Below are positions 60,101 through 64,000 of a stretch of DNA of 64,000 nucleotides, piece by piece. Source of the stretch: Symsagittifera roscoffensis. Lineage: Eukaryota > Xenacoelomorpha > Acoela > Convolutidae. The stretch lies in the NCBI RefSeq assembly GCF_963678635.1, contig NC_087065.1, forward strand, positions 63,952,973-64,016,972. Direction: 5' to 3'. The stretch's first letter is position 1. Every line of letters starts with the position of its first letter. The notes under the pieces were generated by a model. It was not told where the DNA came from. It saw only the letters and a program-made list of their open reading frames with translations, and did no database searches. A program made the translations under genes and the position numbers.

Positions 60101-60683
60101 GCCATTCACTCCCTTCTGCTATCAGGATCAAGACCGCGTACACGAATTGTAGGGCGGGTGGCATATTTGCGTATCCTGGGGATGTGGTAAACACCACCTT
60201 CGTCTTAGACCCAAATCTCGAGGCTACGTTCTCTTGTACCTCATTCATCGCCGCAAATAACGCCTGAATAGCCTCCCATATCTTCCTTGATGTCGGAATC
60301 TCCTTGCCCTTCAGTCGCTCAAGAAGTCCCATCGCGTGCAGGTGATCATTCATTCCTGCAAACAATAGCAGCTCAGGTTCACAGGGCATCTCCGACTTTA
60401 TTGCCGCCACTAGAGTCAACATCTGGTTCAATTCGGCTCCTGGCAAGGAGTATACCAGAGTCTCCGGCCAGAACAACTTGGGAGACGTTCCTTCGAAGTC
60501 CGATCCCGCCACAATGACTACTCTTGCAGCAGCTGGATCTGCTCTATCATAAACTGCCAGAGTTTTGGCCAGTTGGGTGCCACCACAGGGCTTCCCGTAC
60601 CTGGGATCTTCTGCCAACTTCGGACCTTCGTAAGCGGCATCAGGCAATTCCATTCCCCCCGGATTGAGTAGCTTGTCTACCAC
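54147..60683 (-). CDS. 2178-residue unknown protein with N-terminal SGNH-like domain
   Basis: An open frame of 2178 codons. Its first codon is GTG at 60683; the first ATG is codon 11 (60653-60651), the likelier start. Residues 50-250 look like a degenerate SGNH/GDSL fold: a VVIVAGSD strand where GDS is expected, a YSLPGAE turn, and ELLLFAGMNDH in place of the GxND block. The serine and the DxxH box are not in order, so it is probably inactive. Residues 408-446 are hydrophobic enough for one or two membrane segments. Residues 890-930 are acidic; 1060-1150 are basic and Lys/Arg-rich. A Cys cluster (CLDSTCGNGEHICDGRSC) lies at 1650-1667. The C-terminus is polar. No reverse transcriptase, integrase, protease or helicase motif is seen. 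Three decayed homologues lie at 24902-37932. It overlaps the end of the 795-residue frame. The large intact size suggests a functional gene of a mobile or viral element. Confidence 0.75.
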   Translation of the reverse strand: MVDKLLNPGGMELPDAAYEGPKLAEDPRYGKPCGGTQLAKTLAVYDRADPAAARVVIVAGSDFEGTSPKLFWPETLVYSLPGAELNQMLTLVAAIKSEMPCEPELLLFAGMNDHLHAMGLLERLKGKEIPTSRKIWEAIQALFAAMNEVQENVASRFGSKTKVVFTTSPGYANMPPALQFVYAVLILIAEGSEWRILMAAPNRELEPSNLRLYKSELPAAWADISHALRGFYGLADVLIVLDEVLLLEISNFARQLKFSPVIGDDHPAINQLTASLWFRSMDVKVANSTSRSRGPSNERRNVVETEKQLESMKYRLTQENGWWPFLTPRLENVTNKTREEAPLLVKQIWSFLEKQLELAETRDMTVARFVSAANEVTIGGFWREHANGELKTRRDYEILKFLSPCWEKEFLAGVFGTTATIFGAFVQEILGMSISLLLALYLVYPRYLFNMGPAYMFSRGVETLRVDGYLALVLLTHGELVSFHRLMEYGEPLSMGRVHTSIETSSYKCAAGLKTLLVQYLMMQNRYMTGEDENPTSREEWEKANRGMPLLTDLCLAMRSDPMGIIRGLEEVVTCIYGPAVTYAFPDPLVITYRHSVTHLSLISVLDGTALNWCQQEVLRARMSNTVLFGKVKDAEMMVCNFRGQMQCRMGGKREGPIEMYPKFWNLNPLTADGREVLRIPAWKECFALVKRELEAIMEKEILPATMPEFPTVRRMTLGMNSPLVVPSIMAKMMTEETQRHFTDGWDPLFIGYTAAVYFHTSEMKVNSWTTQAKKSRGLQPPGYEVRKVLRTLEKEGLENMLPIWDDGRIIVMEGHVALVDEMKFATRKYKAPYGLEQVEVTQEGTELDAAGQLHVALTEYKKLDPTTPSPLSVDTPGDKRSGPVEDRFKRILERRRNESEEESMDETLSEAGEDMEVGNTPEPGPSGEELTTQELLKDLSEENWADTATPPLNPSPRKNLELPLAGETFNMGMLLLSSEEREKNTFEGNRDIFLGSLEDDAWQEFLEEFNREVGSETTLDKFKKELWDAVVRFGEPLLIGTGLDEKARKELLNKLVELRNARSKTRKEKCEDSSTLKQKTVDKMVDDIKRDKVGTSNMIKSTNILKARAGGRQELEGVDGEVESMMIATTPSSRDVKTRKRKREVEGWGSPSVDAVSEGNLRETAPIVLARCKTAAYKNSSELRKPLEVEKEIEVSASSTSEEDFKPQKVNVKRGSTNGQVGEVEISKEWISKAHQDMGKQVTSDPLERNKTRNTSRTWWVALETLKEMEDCLKKLDSGIARKRRNWATQQKAEVNKIEMASHLKRSWQSLLKDHFEEAMRTSSSAPPLMANPFVRVAGQLMFTWSLVGIELETLTSYDRLKLGSKKLEVYQALMQHVARDNSGLSLARRKDATCFLRWIMSMMSDSTILACHQRASGSKTMEKRVSTIILNVYQSTGIEKEDGSRLSLENHRKLDEVRRFSNKKFEEEHDVHRNLASSEQYSRLSERGEYQYVSGVMGIAYNPFLASEAGGAHRNHEVAELLKFWTERIMEIDAVEKEGPSLGLILEKTPEVISIPRSNKRVEVNVGGGNGLLTTNLGVIWKLLRPSWCPHPHASLIEETTERVRLAPTEDEDLAKLSVLHKLITPQMQEPSERTSDPGSAKKLEPGSCLDSTCGNGEHICDGRSCVRILSFQKEDLVTWFEDITEREKSEVQITAECYARTTVNIATALGFFSRMCGLQALERLESEHHLVTALSVESWPGVLQVTQKHIRSWKVGLEAEMGFPMSEAYGLPLNAKSLIGSMMANLCGSHYPLHMAMVEVSSQRILVDKAFSVPKCVRLARMSHHSHKLLRKIKGTVPKELRDDLSEIWGEDLLKLERENTSDHERQNVIGKPVGSTPNLEDNDTMHEKMMELEPLLEASGERNLRSIEISHGECPCHCLAQTVWYPDHKNLCLVWDVEEIRSIGLPDHRQKVTLVVVSTMLALRWIEENITKYREATTPTAESIYAIDYSRRLELFETACKVFAIPTEVRHVWSRLRYFPWFRATLTSWLYMTTKDHMRKHQKEYRQFQAEIGPEAFKRPLLTHRNAIMTGWKRVGKMSRDNTKARESILEEDLAKNVSLSLHNSFCLNREARVKALPNQAKRLQEQREWMRSYERLKAWEEIVISSDDEEELLRQFAASSTSGCSTSKAKSTR
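60640..60653 (-). promoter_or_regulatory. 14-base overlap of stop and start between the two large frames
   Basis: Read on -, ATGGAATTGCCTGA holds the ATG of the 2178-residue frame and the TGA of the 795-residue frame, the downstream frame being +1 relative to the upstream one. If both are made from one mRNA, this fits termination-reinitiation or a +1 frameshift. The downstream frame stays open above the ATG for at least ten codons (to the GTG at 60683), so a shift within 60640-60683 is possible. Confidence 0.5.
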
Positions 60684-63027
60684 CTTTAACCTGCCCCGGG
60701 GTTGCCAACCTGATCCTGGCGATGCCAGTTCGGTGCTTGGGAGGTTCTATTATAAGTCCAGGACTCCCCAACAGCTTGAGAGGCCTGTAGTTAATGGGTC
60801 CCATGATCGTTTTTGTAGAAATTCCAGTCAGGTCTGTGGTCTCCATTAGCTTCGCTCTCGAGAAGTGCGCCTCGTGAGCTTTCAACCAGTCTACGCAATG
60901 ATGTCTATTCAAATCCTCGTGCGACACTCGTTCGACCCCCAGGGTTTCCGCCAACTCTCGTCTGCATTCCAAACTCTCTAAATCCAGTTCCTTCACCTTC
61001 TCAGGATATCTCAAGCGGGCAGTCTCCATAGACTTCTTTTCTCTCCTGCCATCTGCCACCACCACAGAGGACATCGCCGAGCCCGGAGGTGTTGATGACT
61101 CTACCTCCTCCGACTCCATTGGCGTGGCACTCTGCAATCGGGTCTGATTGCTCCTTGAACTGTCTCTAGTATCAACTCTCGCTCCCAAACGACCAGCCAA
61201 GGCCCTCGAGGCAAGGAATGGTGGGTTGGGAGGTGGTCCTAAAGTGAATTGGGCTGTCTCCAGCAGGTCCGCCTCTAGCGTGTTTATGTGTTCCTGGAAG
61301 ACGTCGTTCAGCCACTCCGCTCCCCTTGGCCTATCGAAATGGATTCCATCTTTTGAGGTGTCTTCAGGGAATCCCTTTTTCTCCATACGTTCTGCTATGT
61401 CCAACAGCCTGAGAGGAAGCACACTCTTTCGGTGTATGTCTCGGATCACCTTGTTCAGGCTCCGCACCTTCTGGTTCATCTCTAGGGCGTGCTGATCAAA
61501 CATCATGTTGTAGGGGACTGTGCATACCGTCAGCAGGATGGGGTCCATCTGGATCCTCAGTTCCTCAAGAAGGCAGCTCATCTTGTCGCACAACCTCGTT
61601 ACTTTCCTCGCTTCTCCCCTTGACACGTCGTTGGTCCCAACCATCAGGTTCACTGTGTAAACTTTGGTCATCCCTAGCATGTCCAGGGTTGCCAACATCT
61701 GTGGCGTGGCAGCTCCAGCGAAACTCAAGACTCCTGTCTGCCAATGTGACCGTATCTGGGTCAACACCCGCACCAGGCTATCCCCTATAATTAGGTGAAC
61801 TGCACCCTCTGGCACACGAGGTGGCGCTAGATACTCCACCCAGGCTGCGTCATGGAAGCAGTCCCTCCTGGCTCCCTGTTCCGCACTCCAGTCCAGCCGA
61901 TTGTGCCTGTGGTAGTTCCCTTCTGTATTCTTCTTATAGCTTGCGATCACGACATTCCTGACCGGCTGTTCCCTCCAAGTTGGGGGAAGCTCTGGCCTTG
62001 TCGATCTTTCACGACTCTGCTGCTGCAATTTCTCGCCTAGCTCCTTCAGGCGCGATGAGGCGCCGCTCACCTGACTGCCACTCGAGGTCGAGCTTGGGGT
62101 ATATCCTGGTAACACCACATCAATCAGGGGACGTACAGGTTGTGTCTCTAGGTTGCGCAGGGAAGGCGTCACGTCATTCGGTATCCAGACCTCCAACCCT
62201 TCACTCATGTGTTCTCTGGCCTCGCGGTCAAGATTGAACCGTCCTCTAGCCCTGGGAGCTTCATCCACCTCCATGCGCGACTCTGGCCTCGAGCTGGTCA
62301 CCACTCGTTCGTTTGACCTGGCTCCCTTCTGTGCGTCAAGCTCGCGTTGTCGCTGTTCTATCCTTTCCAACTCCGACTTCAATTGATCACGACTCGCGAC
62401 GTTCTCCCGCACCCTTAACTCCTGTTGATGCTCAGCTTTTTGTATCTCAAGCAACCTCAGAGCCTGGTCTCGCTCATTGACCGCCTGGTCCCTTTCCAGC
62501 TGAACCTTCTCCCGATCCAGATTTGCCTGATCCCGATCGAGGTTCGCCTTATTCCTTTCCTTCTGCGTCTTCTCGAGCTCTTTCTTTAGAACACCTAGAT
62601 CCGGATATGCCTCGGTCGTCTGTTGCATTCGTGACATCGATGGCACCCTACTCGAGCTCTGGCTGGTGGACCTTACTGTTGGCCTAGTCGGTAGTGGGAA
62701 TTCCCCTGCGCCATATTCGGTATTGTTATTCAGGCCAGGATTCCTTGCCAAGTCAAAACCCCTTACTCCTCCATCCACATTCCAAGACAACCATCTGGTC
62801 TGTTCTTGGTTCGATATTCCCTCGGTGGTGTAGCCGATCATCAAGACAGCCTCCGTTGCAGACTCCCTGCACTCACCCTGGTCCTCCAACTGGAGGATGG
62901 CATTCAGCATCACCGCCATTCTCTCGTCTATTTGGGTATAGTCCAAGTCCCTCAGGCGCCTGTATAGCTCATCAAGAGTGGGCTTCCTCAGGGCCGCGGG
63001 CACGGAGTTCCAGAATCGGTCTGCCAT
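60640..63027 (-). CDS. 795-residue coiled-coil protein with SGNH hydrolase domain
   Basis: It starts at ATG (63027-63025). Residues 1-120 are an unknown helical region. Residues 145-235 form a long charged coiled coil with repeating LDRDQANLDREKVQLERDQ units, likely for oligomerisation. About 240-350 is disordered and Arg/Ser-rich. Residues 405-585 are an SGNH/GDSL hydrolase: LIIGDSLVRV (Ser417, block I), SFAGA (block II Gly), MVGTNDVSRG (Asn466, block III) and SKDGIHFD (Asp560 and His563, block V), so the catalytic set is complete. Members of this superfamily remove acyl groups from lipids, sugars or proteins; the substrate here is unknown. Esterase domains also occur in ORF1 proteins of some CR1-type LINEs, so a transposon role is plausible. 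The frame ends in TGA (60642-60640) inside the start of the 2178-residue frame, which follows in another register. Confidence 0.8.
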   Translation of the reverse strand: MADRFWNSVPAALRKPTLDELYRRLRDLDYTQIDERMAVMLNAILQLEDQGECRESATEAVLMIGYTTEGISNQEQTRWLSWNVDGGVRGFDLARNPGLNNNTEYGAGEFPLPTRPTVRSTSQSSSRVPSMSRMQQTTEAYPDLGVLKKELEKTQKERNKANLDRDQANLDREKVQLERDQAVNERDQALRLLEIQKAEHQQELRVRENVASRDQLKSELERIEQRQRELDAQKGARSNERVVTSSRPESRMEVDEAPRARGRFNLDREAREHMSEGLEVWIPNDVTPSLRNLETQPVRPLIDVVLPGYTPSSTSSGSQVSGASSRLKELGEKLQQQSRERSTRPELPPTWREQPVRNVVIASYKKNTEGNYHRHNRLDWSAEQGARRDCFHDAAWVEYLAPPRVPEGAVHLIIGDSLVRVLTQIRSHWQTGVLSFAGAATPQMLATLDMLGMTKVYTVNLMVGTNDVSRGEARKVTRLCDKMSCLLEELRIQMDPILLTVCTVPYNMMFDQHALEMNQKVRSLNKVIRDIHRKSVLPLRLLDIAERMEKKGFPEDTSKDGIHFDRPRGAEWLNDVFQEHINTLEADLLETAQFTLGPPPNPPFLASRALAGRLGARVDTRDSSRSNQTRLQSATPMESEEVESSTPPGSAMSSVVVADGRREKKSMETARLRYPEKVKELDLESLECRRELAETLGVERVSHEDLNRHHCVDWLKAHEAHFSRAKLMETTDLTGISTKTIMGPINYRPLKLLGSPGLIIEPPKHRTGIARIRLATPGQVKGGRQATQSGGNGIA

Positions 63028-63535
63028 TCTTTGTAACTTCGGGATGTATGTAGGTAGATGTTAACCAGCTCAAGAATTACCTTACCAACTCAAGAATTAC
63101 CTTACCAACTCAAGAATTACCTAGAACTGTTCTCTTGCAAGTACTTGCTGTAGATTCGGATTATCGCGTGTTCAATCAAGATTCTCTCTTTCTGTTACTC
63201 GCTTGAGTGTAGTTGGATTTTCAACTTTGTTTTTCAAACTTGATCTGAAAACAGAAAGCTCATTAAAACTTAGCATGTCACGTTCCTAACCTAGAGACCC
63301 CCCTTCTACCCATCTGGTTAAAATCTTATCATTCTCATATCACTTAAAGCAATTCGATTGGATTTTCCCTTAAGAACATGCAGATTCATTTTATGTTTTA
63401 GCACCATCAATTCTTTCTTTTAAAATTCAATTGTCATGCCAATCACATCTTAAGATCCCTTTACCTGCGCCGCACCCCAGTACCTAACTCAAGACTCCTC
63501 CCTCACACCCGACCTGATACCTCCATGTACCCGAC
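63028..63535. other. Spacer between the macro-like and SGNH genes
   Basis: 508 bases without a long frame. It holds three 20-bp tandem repeats next to the SGNH gene and further CTCAAG words at 63484 and 63546. Being the 5' side of the SGNH gene, it is where its promoter or leader should be. No TATA box is clear. Confidence 0.45.
63066..63125 (-). repeat. Three 20-bp tandem repeats upstream of the SGNH gene
   Basis: Units at 63066-63085, 63086-63105 and 63106-63125, close to CAACTCAAGAATTACCTTAC on +. Read on -, the transcribed strand, each has GGTAATTCTTGAG followed by TTGGTAAG. The array lies 39-98 bases upstream of the start codon, so it is in the leader or promoter. Each unit contains one CTTGAG word. 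Candidate binding site array. Confidence 0.8.
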
Positions 63536-63979
63536 TCAGGCGATGCTCAAGTAGTACTTCTTGTGAAGATGCACCATTATCTCTGTTTCTGCAAAGACCA
63601 CATGTAGGATAGCGTACAATTCCCTCGAGCTCAGTTTGCCCCTGTTTGGGTCGTACACCGGCATCGAGACCTCCACTATTCCTCTTTCAATCATGAAGTC
63701 ACGTAGTCTTGTCAGTGCCAATATCACGTGTTCGGGATCAATTGTGTTTCTGTCGTTGACTCTCGTTACTAGGAAGCAGAGGTATTTGCCCGGGACTTGT
63801 GCCACTGACGGTGGAAGCGCTGCTATGCCTCCCAGTCCTGGCCTCTGTCTGAACAGAAACTCTACGTTCTGGTACTCTCTTTTGAAGTCAGCCTCCAATC
63901 TTGATTTGAAACTCATGTCCACCGTGATGCAGATCGCGCTGGTCCTGTTTGACAGGATGAAGTCGCTATCCGTTATCAT
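63536..63979 (-). CDS. Macro-domain-like protein (TARG1/ALC1-type), possibly partial
   Basis: 147 codons from the ATG at 63979; the frame stays open to the window edge, so the true start may lie beyond 64000. The pattern fits a small macro domain of the TARG1 (OARD1) kind, which bind or hydrolyse ADP-ribose: ITDSDFIL as the first strand, CITVDMSFKSRLEADFKREY in place of 'CIS.D..MGAGIA..Fkk.f', GKYLCFLVTRVN for 'ryiyyLiTK', a long helix up to RDFMIERGIVEVSMP for 'lk.hc...gv..lsmP', and ELYAILHVVFAETEIMVHL for the last helix and strand. The glycine-rich MGAGIA and GCGLD loops that hold ADP-ribose are replaced (MSFKSRL; VYDPNRGKL), so catalysis is doubtful. It lies 508 bases upstream of, and on the same strand as, the SGNH gene. 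I recognised it by pattern only. Confidence 0.55.
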   Translation of the reverse strand: MITDSDFILSNRTSAICITVDMSFKSRLEADFKREYQNVEFLFRQRPGLGGIAALPPSVAQVPGKYLCFLVTRVNDRNTIDPEHVILALTRLRDFMIERGIVEVSMPVYDPNRGKLSSRELYAILHVVFAETEIMVHLHKKYYLSIA

Positions 63980-64000
63980 GATGTTCTCTGAGTATTCATT

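Noticed and set aside
54316-62386. Numerous + strand frames (up to 273 codons, for example 57064-57885) inside the large - strand genes
   Set aside because: Antisense shadows of the 2178- and 795-residue frames; Ser-rich composition is what the complement of such coding gives.
63066-63125. CRISPR-like array
   Set aside because: The three 20-bp units are directly adjacent with no spacers and the DNA is eukaryotic.
52860-64000. LTR retrotransposon reading of the large element
   Set aside because: No RT, RNase H, integrase or protease motif and no terminal repeat seen in the visible part; left open for sequence beyond the window.

Overview
The window is nuclear DNA of a multicellular animal. 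It is AT-rich, its genes are split by long introns, and it is full of decayed transposons of types common in invertebrates (BEL/Pao, a CR1/Jockey-type LINE, hAT- and mariner-type MITEs, a tRNA-like SINE, foldback elements). An invertebrate is likely and a nematode is plausible, but the sequence alone does not fix the phylum. No rRNA, true tRNA or CRISPR array was seen.

Host genes, both on +. (1) 7239-9305: the last three exons of an OMA1-type mitochondrial M48 protease; the 5' part, including the HExxH exon, was not found and probably lies left of the window. One of its introns is GC-AG. A dead BEL/Pao retroelement (3430-6460) and a foldback element (48-2272) lie upstream. (2) 19310-42521: a cationic amino acid transporter of the SLC7/CAT family in six or seven exons. 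Its second intron is 19.8 kb and is filled with foreign DNA. The gene has four frame or splice discontinuities, so it may be a pseudogene.

Foreign DNA in that intron: 20767-22610 is a broken viral-type glycoprotein (Env-like), followed by two further broken reading frames (22779-24557) with A/C-rich coding. From 24902 to 37932 three tandem, decayed copies of a large unknown protein gene follow, separated by a spacer coding for an Asn/Arg-rich tail. All three lack the same internal segment.

Right end: a LINE (48876-52805; ORF1 intact, ORF2 broken) gives way to the most interesting part, 52860-64000, which reads on the - strand. In transcription order it has a macro-domain-like protein (63979 to 63536, open to the window edge), a 795-residue protein with a long coiled coil and a complete SGNH hydrolase site, and a 2178-residue protein that overlaps it by a few bases. 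The large protein starts with a degenerate second SGNH-like fold and is otherwise unrecognised. It is the intact homologue of the triplicated pseudogenes in the SLC7 intron, so the window holds two lineages of one element family. Nearly 9 kb of uninterrupted frame amid decayed DNA suggests recent insertion or selection. I see no reverse transcriptase, integrase or transposase in the visible part.

The same region carries the hexamer CTCAAG about 37 times on + (CTTGAG on the coding strand) against about 5 times in the opposite sense, in coding and non-coding parts and in all codon phases. This looks like a nucleotide-level signal of the element.
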